In this document: piece by piece, positions 9,860-22,946 of the stretch | Numbering within the stretch: the stretch's first letter is position 1 | Layout: each line of letters opens with the position of its first letter | From: Blasia pusilla | Lineage: Eukaryota; Marchantiophyta; Marchantiopsida; Blasiales | Assembly: GCA_050084515.1 (NCBI GenBank) | Contig: CM114273.1 | Coordinates: 4,340,001 to 4,404,000, forward strand | DNA: 64,000 nucleotides | Direction of reading: 5' to 3' | The notes under the pieces: model-generated | What the model was told of the DNA's origin: nothing | Database searches by the model: none | What the model saw: the letters and a program-made list of their open reading frames with translations, nothing else | Translations under genes and position numbers: made by a program

Positions 9860-12800
9860 CCCATAAGTGTCATCAGCAAATGCGGTCCAAAGCTATCCGG
9901 TTCCATACTTTCCACCCTTCTCATTTTTACAATCTTTATTTTTAAAATTTTGATGTAACTTACTAGGGTAATAGATATGGGAAATTAGAATACTTAGCTC
10001 AAAAGTAAAACCTTCTATAGCTCCAAAAATGAGTCTCTTCTAAAGATCCAATAAATCTAATGTAATTATTTCCTTACACTTCAAGTGATGATAACAACTA
10101 ATTCCTCATTACCCTTATCTCAACCCTGACAAGAAGGGTTGAGAAGGGTATATTACGAGACTTAGCTACATACTTTCCTTATCTCAACCCTGACAAGAAT
10201 ATTGATTGCCAAACTTCTTGGACATGATGGTGTCCAAGGTCATAGGTTAAGGAACTAGCGAAGTAAGGGAGGATAAGTTAAGGTACTTCACTAAGTACCG
10301 GAGGATAAGTTAAGGACTCCGTGAAGTACCATAGGTTAAGACACATGTGCATGGTGGCCTATTCCCACATATGAGCTTACATACATAGATTATGAGTGAA
10401 GTACATAGATGGTGAGGGACCCCAAACTGGAAAGAGAAATTGGATCACTTATTGTGAGCTAGTGGAATTGGAAGGCTAAGTTGCAAGTACAATATGTGGA
10501 AGATATATGCATATTGAGTCAGGGCTAAACTGGTTGGATCCCATATTGTTAGTTGGGTGGAACTCTAAGGCTAAGTTGCAAGTACAATATTTGGAAGATA
10601 TATATGATGGGGTGGAATAGTGGAAGATATGCATCTAGTGGAATCCGTAGGAGCTATTCGTCTCCTCCAATCCCCTCCAATGGTGAAGAGTTGAGATTGA
10701 TTGAAGACTAAGTTCCTACAACCCTTACATCATCACATTCTATCTGCCCTCTAAGAAATGCACTTCGACATTCCAAAACGGTGTTTGTCAACCACTCCTA
10801 ATCCTCTTCCCCCATAATTAAATACTCATATTTGTGCCAGCCGAATTAGTGTTTGCAGAGCAAATCTCACCGGAAAGCCATACCCTGAAATAGTGATTTT
10901 AGTCATGGGTAGTTTTTTAGTGAGAAAAGTAAATTTTAGAAATAGCCGGCAGGAATCTGAATCCGGCTTGCTCAATACAGGTAACCCAGGTTCTCCCTTA
11001 CATTCTAAGGAGTTAGAGGTAACCCCGGTTCTCCCTGACATTCTAAGGAGTTAGAGGAGACCAAGTCCGTGCCACCATCACTTCAAAAGCCTTTGTTGGG
11101 AAGGCTTCCAAAGTAAAACAAGTGGACCAATGCCTCTAGACCCACAAGTCTAGGGTGAGGATAATTATGGTTTGAATAGTGTGACAAGAATGGAAGTCTT
11201 TTCATTAAGAGAATATCCTCCTTTACAGATTTTGGAGGTCCAAAACTGTAAGCCATTTAGTGATACTCTTAAACCAAGGTGGCCGGATGAATAATAAGTG
11301 GACCACTTAGCTATTTGAGCAATATTACTTAAGATAGAGATTGGAAGATAAGTCCTACCAGATATTACGGGAATCCTTTAAAAAAAGTTATGTGGATCAG
11401 ATGTTCACTAAAGAAAGATTATGACTTAAATCTCTTTATTATAACTCATTAAGAGAATCTGAATTGAATTGGGTATCTAGCTCTTCCATAATCCCAAATT
11501 ATAAAAACTATTTGTATAATTTGTCAAATTTATGGGAATTGCTCTCCTAGTTATAAGACTTTTCATTGGGAGTATTTAATGCATTAAAATTATAGCAAAA
11601 TATCTTATTTGATTTTTGAAAATTTAAACTTTTCCTTATTCGTAGTTAATGCATATATATGTGATCAACCGAATATTCAAGCGATGGACCGCATGCGCCA
11701 AGAGTGGTTTCCTTTCAATACCATCCACACATTCTCATTTTTACAATAGAGTAATAGATATGGAGGAATTAGAACACTTCTTTCAAAACTAAAACCTCAA
11801 CAAAATGAGGCTCATTTATTAATGGTTTTGACAAAGGTACAATAAATGTAATCTCATAATTTCTCTACACTTCAAATAGTGATTATAACTACTTCCTCTT
11901 TACCCTCCTTCCTGAAAGAGCATACCCTTATATTGTATTTGGTAATGAGTATATATTTGTCCCTCACATGCTCCTCCATAGGAAGTGCATATGAGGGACA
12001 ATCTGTGTAGTCTATGGAGGAAGGTAATGCTCGTCCTCCTTCCGAATGCTAGATTGTGTAGCTCCTTTGGATAAGACTCGACATCCATGATGATTCCCTT
12101 CTGCCAACTTTCACTCCTATGGGCATCCTCCATGAGAATGGAATCCTCGTGTTTTCATTCACTTTCTAGGTCTCCGGGCACATGAGGGCAAGGAAGAGGT
12201 CGGGGAGGGATCCACCTTGGGGAAGTCCATGAGTTGCTGGGAAGGCTACCTTGTCCGGAGAATCCATGGTAGAAGAGAAAAGGAGAAAGGATCTAGTTGC
12301 GGTGAAATAGGTGGAGAAGAGGATTAGGATGCTCTCTAAGCCTCACTAAAAGAATGCTTGGGTCAAGTGGAATCCCTTAGATTTATAGAGGCTTCATGGA
12401 ATATGCTCCGAAGGGGATCTAAGAGCTTCTTGCCATAAATACTTTCACTCTTATCTTGGTTGGGAGGTGTGTGTGACACAAAAGTACATATGACATTTAC
12501 ATCACTCATATGATTTTGCTTGAGATGAGTACAGAATGATTTAGCTAAATTTGGAAATATGACTTTTATCTTTATGTCAATAAAAAATCCTATACACGGT
12601 TGATTCTGGAAGCATACATGCATCCAGATAGGTACACATAAGCATATTATATGTTTGAGAAAGAGTGGTATAAGTAACTTCCTGAATCCTAAAGGGTACA
12701 GTAATTTCTTGAAGCCTATAAAATGCTCTCGGGATCATTTGAGGTTCTAGTAGAGGTGGAAAGGAAACTTAGGTGGAAAAATTAATGAAAAGAAGATCTT

Positions 12801-13665
12801 AGCCAAAAAGAACTACCTCCCAAGCTTCATATTTTTCTCCAAATACTCCAGCCATTCATTGAACTTTGAAATGAGTAGCTGTTACGAATAAATTACTATT
12901 GAATCTCCACCAAATGATAGTGCTAACTACGAGTTGATATAAGATTGAGTGGTCTAACAACCTCCAAGCAGATTGTAATATGCGGAGGTCATTCAAGCTA
13001 ATAAAATCCGATTCTTTTTAAGCTCTTACAAATCTTAGCTTACTACAAGACATTAACGGATGATAAAAAATAATTACCGCAAGTCTATCTATAATTAGAT
13101 AGACTTGCGGGCGCAATGTATTTCAGTTTGAAGGGTCTAGTCTCTCTGTGGTCGATTGATCTAGATCGATTGGCCGGGTTTCTACTCGTCACTTAACTAT
13201 TTGGAGGTCCATTCATTCAGAATACCACGGAAAGAATAATAAGTTTAAGCACTCCTTCTGTCCAATGCGTACCGATATACTTCTTCCCCTCTGTCGCGAA
13301 GTCTGCAAAAATTTGGAAGGCTCTCGAAGGACCACATTCTTCACTCCCGCACCATTCACATTCTTTTCATTGCACAAGGTCTTTCGATAGACACTGAGTG
13401 ACTTCGCTCTGGGCCGATGCCAACTCGTCCGATGAGGAAGTACGTGCCATTGCGTCCATCAGTCCGGAAATGTCCATTCGTCCACTGTGGAAGTACGTGG
13501 CATTCGACCATGTGAGGTATAGGGCATCCTACCGCATAAACTCCACGTACTGTACTTGTCGATTCCCAGCTTCCCCGAATTCACACGGACTTCTCTCTCA
13601 CCATTTGAACCCGGGAGGTCACCTCGATCCAGAAGATACTCCATTCATGTACTCGATGACAGTCT
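9860..13665 (-). repeat. Dispersed long repeat, unit b; inner left arm of the giant inverted repeat
   Basis: The segment reads as the reverse complement of DNA at 14325 onward. Matches include 13430-13665 against 14325-14610, 12828-12890 against 15125-15185, 12121-12165 against 15925-15965, and 11640-11740 against 16460-16570. AT-rich sequence and scattered stops suggest no live gene. A minus-strand open stretch at 12060-12133 encodes a peptide conserved between units (ESWQK, IIMDVE). Confidence 0.85.
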
Positions 13666-14324
13666 TACCCAGGCGCAATATGCTTCCGTTCGCAGGCACA
13701 TGGCCCGAATATAAGGCTTCCGTTCCGACTCGGTTTGAGAGGAGCCCGAACGGACCGAGGGCCAGCGGGCGCATAGATCCCCGGTTTTTTTCAGACACTC
13801 AAGAGGGTCTGATCGGTAGTTTCCAAATATCAGCCGGTTTTTTCCAAATTTTACAAAGAAACTGCATTTCCCGGTTCAGTTTTTTGCGGAGACTTTGCTG
13901 GTCAGATCGGAAATTCTTAAATTTTACCGGCTGACGTTACAAAGAATGCCGGTTCTTGGCGCCCGTAGCCGAGGGCCCGGCTGGAACGGAGCCCCAACGG
14001 AGGGCTCTGTAAGTGAAAGATATAATATTTCTAATATGAATCCTAATGCTAAACTTTAGTTGTGGTATATTGCAACAACAGAGACGCGGACGAAGCGCGC
14101 CAGACTGACATCGCCATCACCGATGTAAGTACAGGGTTTATTCCGCGGGGACTCGGAGGTTCTCCTTTTCCACGTGAGCTGTATGCGATGACCAGACTGG
14201 AGGATGACGTTCAGAGGCATACTTCGCGGGTCCAATCCCTGAGCGATTAGCAGGGAGAGCCCACGCTCTTTGGCGGAGCTGATCGACGTCAAGTACAGCA
14301 AGCTGACCAACGCGTGGAGAGTGA
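13666..14324. other. Centre of the giant inverted repeat
   Basis: About 660 bp of higher-GC spacer between the two arms. It has its own weak inverted symmetry: CTTCCGTTCCGACTCGG and GAGGGCC near 13720-13765 face GAGGGCCCGGCTGGAACGGAG near 13970. Short open frames occur on both strands but none is recognised. 14080-14300 is GC-rich and coding-like in composition, without a nameable domain. Confidence 0.6.
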
Positions 14325-17250
14325 CCTCCAGTCTTTCATGGAGTCAGAATGTCATCGAGTAAATGAATGGAGTATCTTCTGGATCGAGGCGACTTCCCGG
14401 GTTCAAATGGTGAGAGAGAAGTCCGTGCAAATTCGGGAAAGCTGGGAAACGACAAGTACAGTACGTGGAGTTTATGCAGTAGAATGCCCTATACTTCACA
14501 TGGTCGAATGCCACATACGGAATTCCACGGCGGACGAATGGAAATGTCCGGGCTGATGGACGCAAATTCGCATAGACCAATGCCACGTACTTCCACATCG
14601 GACGAGTTGGCATCCGAGCAGAGCCAAGTCTCTATCGAAAGAACTTGAGCAATGAACTCAATGTGAATGGTGCGGGACCGAAGAATCTTCCAAATTTTGC
14701 AGCCTTCGCCAAAGAGGGGAAGAAGTATGTCGTTGTGCATCGGAGAGGAGGGGTGCTTAAAGTTATTATTCTTTTTGTAGTATTCTTTTGAATGAATGCA
14801 CCTACAAATAGTTAATTCACTAGTGGAAACCCGGCAAGATCAGTCAACCAGAGAAGAGACTAGACCCTTCAAACTGAAATACTTTGCACCCGCAAGTCTA
14901 TCGAATTGTATATAGACTTGCCGTAATTAGCTTTTACCATCCGTTAGTGTAGGGTAGTAAGCTTGTAATTTTAATATCTTAAAAATAATTGGATCTTATT
15001 AGCTTGAATGAACTCCGCATATTACAATCTGTTTGGAGGTTGTTAGACCACTCAATCTTATATCAACTCGTAATTACCACCATCATTTGGTTGCCATTCA
15101 TTAATGATTTATTCCCAATAGCTCCTCATTTAGAAGTTCAATGAATGGCTTGAGTATTTGGAGAAAAATATGAAGCTTGGAAGGCAGTTCTTTCTGGCTA
15201 AGATCTTATTTTCATTAATTTTTCGAGCTATGTTTCCTTTCCACCTCTACTAGAACTATCTGCATTTGCCAAATGAGCAAATGATCCCGAGAGTATTTTT
15301 GAGGCTTCAAGAAGTTACTTACACCATTTCAATAGCCTAACTCCCAAACTTATTTGTGAATTCTTCTTTCCCATAGATATAATAAAGTGCTTATGTGTGT
15401 ACCCATCTTGATGCATGCACGCTTCTGCACTCCTTTATGTTGAACTTAAAAAATAATATTGAAGAGAATGTAAGACTTTTTTTATTGACATAAAGATAAC
15501 GAGTCACATTTCCAAATTTAGCTAATTTAATCTTCAGGCATCTCAAGTTAAAAGTGATGTCCATGCTACATGTCCTTTTCTGTCAAACACACCTACCAAC
15601 CAAAATAAGATTGAAAAGATTTATGGCAAGAACGTCTAAGATCCCCTTTCGAGCATATTCCATGAAGCCTCTATAAAACTAGGGGATTTCACTTCGTCCA
15701 AGAATTCTTGTAGTGAGGTTTCATAGCGTTTCTCCCCTCTCTATCTATTTCCTTTTCTACATCTTTTCTCCTTTTCTCTTCCACCATGGATTCCGAGTAA
15801 GTAGTAGACCCATCGACTGCCCCAAGGTGGATCCATCAAGTATATCAAGGATTTTCAACAGAATTATTCGGATTCAGTTGGGAAAAGTAGTAGTAGCGGG
15901 CAGTTCTCCTGCATGGTGGGAATGAAAACAGTATTCTCATGAGGATGCCCCAGGAGTGAAAGCTGGCAGAAGCGGATCATCATGGCTGTAGAGGCTTATC
16001 CAAAGGATGGAGATTATCTAGCTAATGATCATGGCTGTGGAGGCTTATCCAAAGGAGGGAGATTATCTAGCTAATGATCATGGCTGTGGAGGCTTATCCA
16101 AAGGAGGGAGATTATCTAGCTAATGATCATGGCTATGGGGCTTATCCAAAGGAGGGAGATAATCTAGCGAAGGGTGACAATCGCATTCCCAAGGAGGAAG
16201 AGGCACCTCCAACTCTTCAAAGTATTACCTTCCTCCGGATAATATGTTTTTAGGGACAGAGAGGCATATGAGGAAAGAGTTAGGCTCTTCTAGGAAGGAG
16301 AAATAATCGTTTTTTGAAGAGTAAGGAAATTATTAGATTAGAGTCATTGTACTTTGGCAAAACTATTAATATATGGAAGTAATTTTGTTAGCTATATGAG
16401 GTTTTACTTTTGAAAGAAGTGTTCTAATTCCCCATATCTATTACTTTACTAAGGTGTATGAAAGCTATGAAAATGAGAATGGGTGGATGGTATTGAAAGT
16501 AAACCACTCTTGGCTCATGTGGTCCATGGCTCGAATATTCAGTTGATCTCATATATATGCATTCATTACAAATGAGGAAAAGCTTAAATTTTCAAAGTTT
16601 GAAATAAGATAATTTGCTATAAGTTTAATGCATAAAATAGTCCCAATCAAAGATCTTATAACTAGCATAGCAATTCCATAAATTTAACAAGTTATACGTT
16701 GTCAACGTATTTGAGATTTTTGAAGAACTAGATACACAATTTAATTTAGATTCTCTTAACGAGTTATAGCATATAGATTTAAGTGAGAATCTTTCTTTTA
16801 TGAACATTTGATTTCCATAACTGTTTTCAGAGGTTCCCGTAACATATGGTAGGACCTACTTAAGTGGTCCAAGTTGTTACTCCGGGTGCTCATCTAGTCA
16901 CCTTGGTTCTGAAATTATTTCTTTTCTTACAGCTTTGGACCCCCAAAATCCGCCTCTTCAAAGGAGGATATTCTCTTTATGAAGGATAAAGAAATATGTA
17001 TATATCGTTCCATTCTTGCCACACTATTCAAGACATAAGTATCTTCACCCTAGACTCGTGAGTCTAGTGGCATTGATCCACCTTGGTTCAGAAATTATTT
17101 CTTTTCTTTCAACTTTGGACACCCAAAATCCGCCTCTTGAAAGGAGGATATTCTCTATATGAAGGATAATGAAATATATATATATATCGTTCCACTCTTG
17201 CCACACTATTGAAGACAAAAGTATCCTCACCCTAGAATGACGAGTCTAGG
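14325..17250 (+). repeat. Dispersed long repeat, unit c; inner right arm of the giant inverted repeat
   Basis: Mirror image of unit b. Recognisable landmarks in order are the arm end (14325-14650), the AAGTCTATC block (14895), CTCTTCCACCATGGATTCC at 15776, the conserved peptide region near 15950-16150, the GGTCCATGG block (16520) and the CACCCTAGACTCGTGAGTCTAG block (17045). Parts of 17045-17250 duplicate 16905-17045. No intact gene is present. Confidence 0.85.
15979..16172. repeat. 49-bp tandem repeat, four units
   Basis: ATCATGGCTGTGGAGGCTTA starts at 15979, 16028 and 16077, with a diverged fourth unit at 16126. The unit includes the DNA of the peptide conserved across this repeat family, but 49 is not a multiple of three, so expansion destroyed any frame. 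Confidence 0.95.
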
Positions 17251-17264
17251 GTGAGGATAGGAGA

Positions 17265-19640
17265 GAATTACTAGAAATTCGACAAATTATACAACCCATT
17301 TGGTGGGAATCCATTAATAATTTATTCCTAATAGCTACTCATTTTAAAGTTCAACGAATGGCTTGACTATTTGGAGAAAACAAGGAAGCTTGCTAGGTAG
17401 TTTTTTTTGGGCAAGATATTATTTTCATTAAATTTTCTAGCTAAGTTTCCTTTCCACCTCTACTAGAACTAGATTTTCCAAATGATCACAAGAGTATTTT
17501 TGAGGCTTCAAGAAGATACTAATACCATTTCAATGGTCTCATTCCCAAACTTATTTGTAAACCACTCTTTCTCATAGATAAAATAAAGCTTTTGTGTTTA
17601 CCTATTTGGATGCATGTTTCCGTACTCCTTTATGTTTCAATTAAAAATGATTCGGAAAAGAATAGACCGTCTATTAGATTTTTTTTACATAAAGATAGCA
17701 AGTCACATTTCCCAATTTAGCTAAATCATTCTTTACTCATCTCAAGTTAAAAGTGATGTGAATTTCATATGTCCTATTGGGTCTCACACACCTAACAACC
17801 AAGATAAGATTGAAAGTATTTATAGCAAGAAGTTCTTATCCCCTTTGAGCATATTCATGAAGCTCTATAAAACTAGGGAATTTTACTTCACCCCCAAGCA
17901 TTCTTGTAGTGAGGTTTAGAGGGCATTCAAATCCTCTCCTTTCTATCTACTTATGCGCTCTCTCCTTTTCTCTTCCAAAGATCAATACAATCTTTTGCTG
18001 CTTATCTTTTTGCTTCAGTCATGGATTCTCCGGCAAAGCCTGTAACCTTCCCAGCAAGGAGTAGACCAATCTAGTGCCCCAAGGTGGATCCCATCCCGGA
18101 TTTTCAAGAGAATTCGTGAAGTCTCCATTTGCCCGGAGTGACTTTTTGATTTTCCGACAGGAGAGTGTCTTCTTTATTTGTCAAAAAAAATTCATGACGG
18201 GTAAATTTTTTTTTTTAATTTACTTACAACAACATTAATTCCCTTCATGGACTTATATCATCCCAAGATATTTCATTTCTAGTGTTTTCATTCTCACTTT
18301 TCCACTATCTATAGTGGGATAGTGAGAATGAAAACACATGAGGATCCCAAGGAGCAAATCATGATGGTTGTGGAGGCTTACCCAAAGGACCTGTCTACCT
18401 AAAGGTGACAATCGCTTTGGAAGGAGGAAGAGGCACCTGCAGCACCCTAAAGCATTACCTTCCTTGATAGGAAGTGGAGGGGCATATGAGGGAAGAGGTA
18501 CTCATACCAAATAGCTCTTCCACGAATAAAAAAGTAGTTATAATCATTATTTAAAGTGCCAAGAAATTATTAGATTACATTTATTGTACCTTTGGCAAAT
18601 CTACGAATATATGAGCCTCCTTTTGTTACCTATATGAGGTTTTACTTTTGAAAGGAGTGTTGTAAGTCATAAAGATTATAAAAATTAAAATGGGTGGATG
18701 TTATTGAAAGTAAACCACTCTTGGCTCCATGGCTCTAATATTAAGTTGATCTCATATGAGGAAATGAGGAAAAGTTTAAATTTTTAAAGTTTGAAATAAG
18801 ATCTTTTGCTATAAGTTTAATGCATAAAATACTCCCGATGAAACATCTTATAACTAGGAGAGCAATTCCTAGAAATTTGACAAATTACATTTAGGATTTT
18901 GGAAGAATTAGATATATAATTTAATCAAGATTCTCTTAATGAATTATAACATTTATATTTAAGTGAGAATCTTTCTTTTATGAACATTTGACTCCCATAA
19001 CTTTTTAAGGATTCCCATAACATTGGTAGGACGTATCTTCCGTTCTCTATCTTAAGTAATGTCCCTCAAATAGTTACGTGGTCCACTTATTACTCGAGGT
19101 GCTCATCTACTCACCTTGGTTTAGAAATACCAGTAAACCAATATATTTCTTAGGAATCTAAAATCCTCTTCAAAGGAGGATATTCTCTTAATGCTGGACA
19201 ACGAAGTATGTATAAATTCTTCCATTCTTGTCACAGTATGGAAGCCATGCGTATCCTCACCCTAGACTCGTGAGTCTACAGGGCATTGGTCCACGTGTAT
19301 TGAGCTAGCCGGGAAATTTAAATAGAACACCGGAATAAGGAAAATTCTAAGACTTGCTGTTCTCTTTCGTAGATGGAACATTTCCATCTCCTTCCATGAC
19401 TTTTTCAGACCTCATAAACTACCCGTAATTTCCGTGGTAGCTTTTCCGTGTGATTCGCTTTGCAAAGACTAATTTGGTTGTATTCAATTACGACACGTGA
19501 AAGTGTTTAATTTTGGAGGACTTGGAGTGGTTGACACCACGGTTTTGGCTTACCGGCTATCCAAGTGCATTTCCATGTAAGGGTGGTAGGAAACTAGTCT
19601 TCAATCAATCCAAACATTGACTCAATCACCCCTATGGTGA
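17265..19640 (+). repeat. Dispersed long repeat, unit d
   Basis: A further unit of the family directly after unit c. It has the same landmarks: arm-type sequence at 17340-17560, TCATGGATTCTCCGGCAAAG at 18018, the conserved peptide region near 18345-18430, GGTGGATGTTATTGAAAG at 18690, and the end block near 19500-19640 that mirrors 10740-10810. A local inverted repeat around TTCATTCTCACTTTTCCAC (18285-18330) is specific to this unit. Confidence 0.8.
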
Positions 19641-20060
19641 ACGCGCACCTCAATAGCCCCCTAGTTTTACTAGATTGATATCCCCGTTTTTATGTGATAC
19701 CTAGATCAGCCCCTAGTAACTGGTAGAGCATCACCTGCCCAACTGGTTCTTATGTGGTGTTGTCAAGCAAACCCAGGGTGAAGATATGGCATGCATTCCG
19801 AACATAATTTATAAGCTAGTAGAAATTGCACTAAAATCTTCCAAGTTTAACATCTTGTGGGTACTTTGTAGTTCTAAATTGGACTGCATTTAACACAACA
19901 CTGCCCTACGCCCTCTCTGGATTGAGGACTATGCAAGTAGGGATGCTAGCATCCCCGTTGCAAACTCAAGCTTCTTACTACAACCTCGATAGGAGTGTTC
20001 TACAAGAACATACCTACTCCTGTAAGTGGCAAGATGTGGCAATTCAAGGTGGGGTTGATT
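19641..20060. other. Gene-free spacer
   Basis: No gene or clear repeat is seen. Composition is mixed, without long frames. Confidence 0.4.
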
Positions 20061-20980
20061 AACCTCAATTTTTTTAGGAGGGGGGATTGAGTCGATGTTT
20101 GACAATCAATCTTCTACAGATTCCATGCATATTTGTCAGACTCAAGATGCACATATCTTTTACGTAGTACTTGTACTTGCAACTTAGGCTTCCAGATCCA
20201 CGTAGCTCACCATCTATGTACTTCACGAGCATTCTTCCACTCATACAATTGGTACAAAAAAAGTGGCAGAATAGGCCACCATGCACATTTGTCTTATCCC
20301 CGTACTTAGTGAAGTACCTTAACTTATCCTCCGGTACTTCACTGGGTCCTTATCCTATGAGCTTGGACACCATTATCTCTTACAAGTTTGCCGTCCGTAC
20401 AAGATAAAGAGTTGTCTCATGTGTTCTGGTTCAGATAAGGATATCAGGAGAAACTTTTGACTATCTATGGAGGAATAGTGGAGTTGTCCCAACCGTATCG
20501 AGGTTTGGAAATAGATAATCATTAGAGTTTTAAGTGGCTCAAAGGTCTTACACTTCAAGCCTCTTATCCTCCAGATCCCAACCCCAAAAAGGAATGTAAT
20601 CTCTTTCGGATTCTCCAAATCTGAAGCCCAAAAAATCCACCATAGAATCAACGTGGTGGTAGACTCACCTAACATGTAGCTTTGCCCAATTTCTTAAAGT
20701 TTTACATTTTAATCTCAACTTAAATGCATACTTCGGGTTACTCTCACATAAACCTACCGTATAGAATAAACAGCTAAATGGATCTACTCTTTCTCTAAAA
20801 TCCACTTTTTGAAGAATCCATGATGGAAGAGAAAAGGTTTCATTTGAAAAAAAAACCATACATGGATAGAGTGTGGAAAATTGGGCGAATCATTATGGAT
20901 GTGGAGGCTTGTCCCAAGGACCAAGATTATGTACCCGAGGGAGAAGTGGTGTCCTTAGCTGAAACGCGAAGAATTTAGAT
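20061..20980 (+). repeat. Dispersed long repeat, outer right-arm fragment (unit e)
   Basis: 20275-20370 mirrors 10230-10330 (the TTAACTTATCCTCCGG block). 20195-20225 mirrors 10395-10420. ATCCATGATGGAAGAGAAAAGG at 20816 is in the same orientation as 8525. The conserved peptide region lies at about 20885-20975 and reads IIMDVEACPKDQDYVPEG, open for about 30 codons. It extends the giant inverted repeat outward. Confidence 0.65.
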
Positions 20981-22946
20981 ACATATGGGAAGGTTTAAAA
21001 TTTCCGTCTTCATTCTATCAGCAAATTCTAGCTTATACAAATGTCTTCGCGGAGATTCATGTTGGAGATTCATGGTAGTCTATGAGGTAGTAGGGGGGGT
21101 TGTTGTGGCATCCCTGGGACTCAGACACAGAGAGACCCGACAGAAAGAGAGTTGAAAGCTTTAAGAGGCTGAAAGGGTTAAGGGAGAATCGAGAGGAGCA
21201 CGATGCGGGAGAGATGATGATCACAAGCTCTTGGCGCAGTACCGGAAAAGGAGACAGGATTGATTGCGCAGCTACCCCTACTCGAGAGCTGTACGTCCGG
21301 GGAGTTTCGTCCCCGGTAGTATTCAAAGTTCTCTCAGTCCGTGAAACCTATTTGACACAAAATACAAAGATCAGTTGTTTTCAGATAGAGAAGCGGAAAG
21401 TCTAGCTCGTCCCGAGTCCCGACGGCCCGCCAGAGAAGTATGACTGTTGCGGGGCTGGGGAGGTACGGAGACACAGCTGCTGGGCTAGTCTCCCAATTTT
21501 CCATGTGACTGATTGAACGCGATCACGACGACGGCTCTCATTGGCACGGATGGATGGATTTCCTAAGGTGTGTAGAGATGGCGTAACGATTGAATGGAGG
21601 AGGCCGGAGACCTCGAGTGAGTGCGGGAAACAGAGAGCATCTTCTGAAGCGAGGCAGCTGCAGATCCCAGGTTTCTGCGGGAAATTGAAAGCTGTGCACG
21701 GCGGAGGCTGAGGCACTGGCAGAAGAGAGGAGAGAGATTCTCGTGATGCTCCTCCCAGAAGACTCAGAAGAACGGGCACAGTGTCGCAGAGGGTTTCCGA
21801 CTCCGCCATAGTACGAAATCGATGTACGGGATATCAAACCTGGTTCCATTGACCACCACATCCTGGCCTGTCCGGAAACGTGGTGCAAGCGAGGAAAGCA
21901 GACACCTCTCTTCAGTCTTGACACATGGGCACTGGGAGAAGAAAATCCTGTCATGAGGTAGCATCAACGTGAGTGTGGGAGCCATAGAGCGGTGCTTTTA
22001 ATTTGGCCGACATCTCACATTTAGCGAAGTCGAGTGCATTCGTTTCTTCTTTTCCTTAGATGGAGTATAAGTTGAAGTTTTCGTATCCTACTAGACGGAC
22101 TGTCAAACCGCTGGATCACACCACTAAATTAAATGCAACGAAGTCAGTGAGATGCAAGGTGTGTAAGTAGCAAAAGAGTGGCAAATGAAAGGAAGTGTTT
22201 TTAAAATCATTTCGTGGTTGGTTCGTACGATCTTGTGTATTTTGAAGGCTACCCATTTGAAATTTATCTCCTTGAGAAGCTATTGAAAATAAATAAATAA
22301 ACAACCTTCAACCTTACCATTCCCAGAAGCATGTATACACTACTCGGTTTGAGTTTTTTCTCCAGTTTATCATCGCAGTTCTCAGTCTATAACCCTCCTA
22401 CTATCCCCTTATGGACCTCCCTCATAATTCCTCGTGAAGATGGGGGTACATATGGAAATTCGGAAATATGGGGATGAAAGGAAAAAAGATATTGCGTAGT
22501 ACATTCCCAACGATTCTATGGTTAAGCAGTATTTCTTGAAGTCGTACCCAATGCGTGTATAATTATGGGGACATCCTCTCAAATTAAATTTTCGATAGTG
22601 GACTACCACAAGAAAGGCTTAACGCGAAAGCGTGATACCGATGGATCCTCCCGTACTGACTCGTTCGATCATATCGGCAATAAAAGGCGAAGCGAAGATG
22701 CGACCGAGTAACCGATCCCGCCGGCGTGCCACGTCACGTCCCACTTTTGGGCTTTCTTTGAAAATCCACAACCCTAATTCTGAGCATCTTGACACCTGGG
22801 AGAATATTCTCTCACATAGATTCCTGGGAGGAAGCGCATAAACGTGCGAGGACTGCGGTCTCACTCGCCACTGTTTCCAAAGTGCTGAGTGCTCTACTTT
22901 CGCGAGTTGGGGTGCCGTCGCTGCCATCGACCCACCGATCGAGCGC
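20981..22946. other. Unassigned DNA, GC-richer than its neighbours
   Basis: Several overlapping frames of 70-138 codons exist on both strands (21057-21985), but no domain is recognised and no splice-supported gene model emerges. GC content rises relative to the repeats on the left, so this may be older single-copy DNA or an unrecognised element. Confidence 0.4.

Larger units (their letters stand above)
5419..13371. repeat. Segmental duplication, copy A (about 8 kb)
   Basis: From GGGATGGTCGAGG at 5419 to TTCTTTTCATT at 13371 the sequence is repeated in the same orientation at 56083-64000, with only scattered substitutions and small indels. Examples are an A-run of about 20 versus 9 near 8282, and about 11 bp missing from copy B near 7711. 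It spans the end of the three-exon pseudogene and the left arm of the large inverted repeat. Copy B leaves the window still matching, so the true right end of the duplication is unknown. Confidence 0.97.

Noticed and set aside
21270-21312. GAGAGCTGTACGTCCGGGGAG resembling a group II intron domain; similar CGTGAGCTGTATGCGATGA at 14172
   Set aside because: No matching domain V hairpin, no intron-encoded reverse transcriptase and no organellar context.
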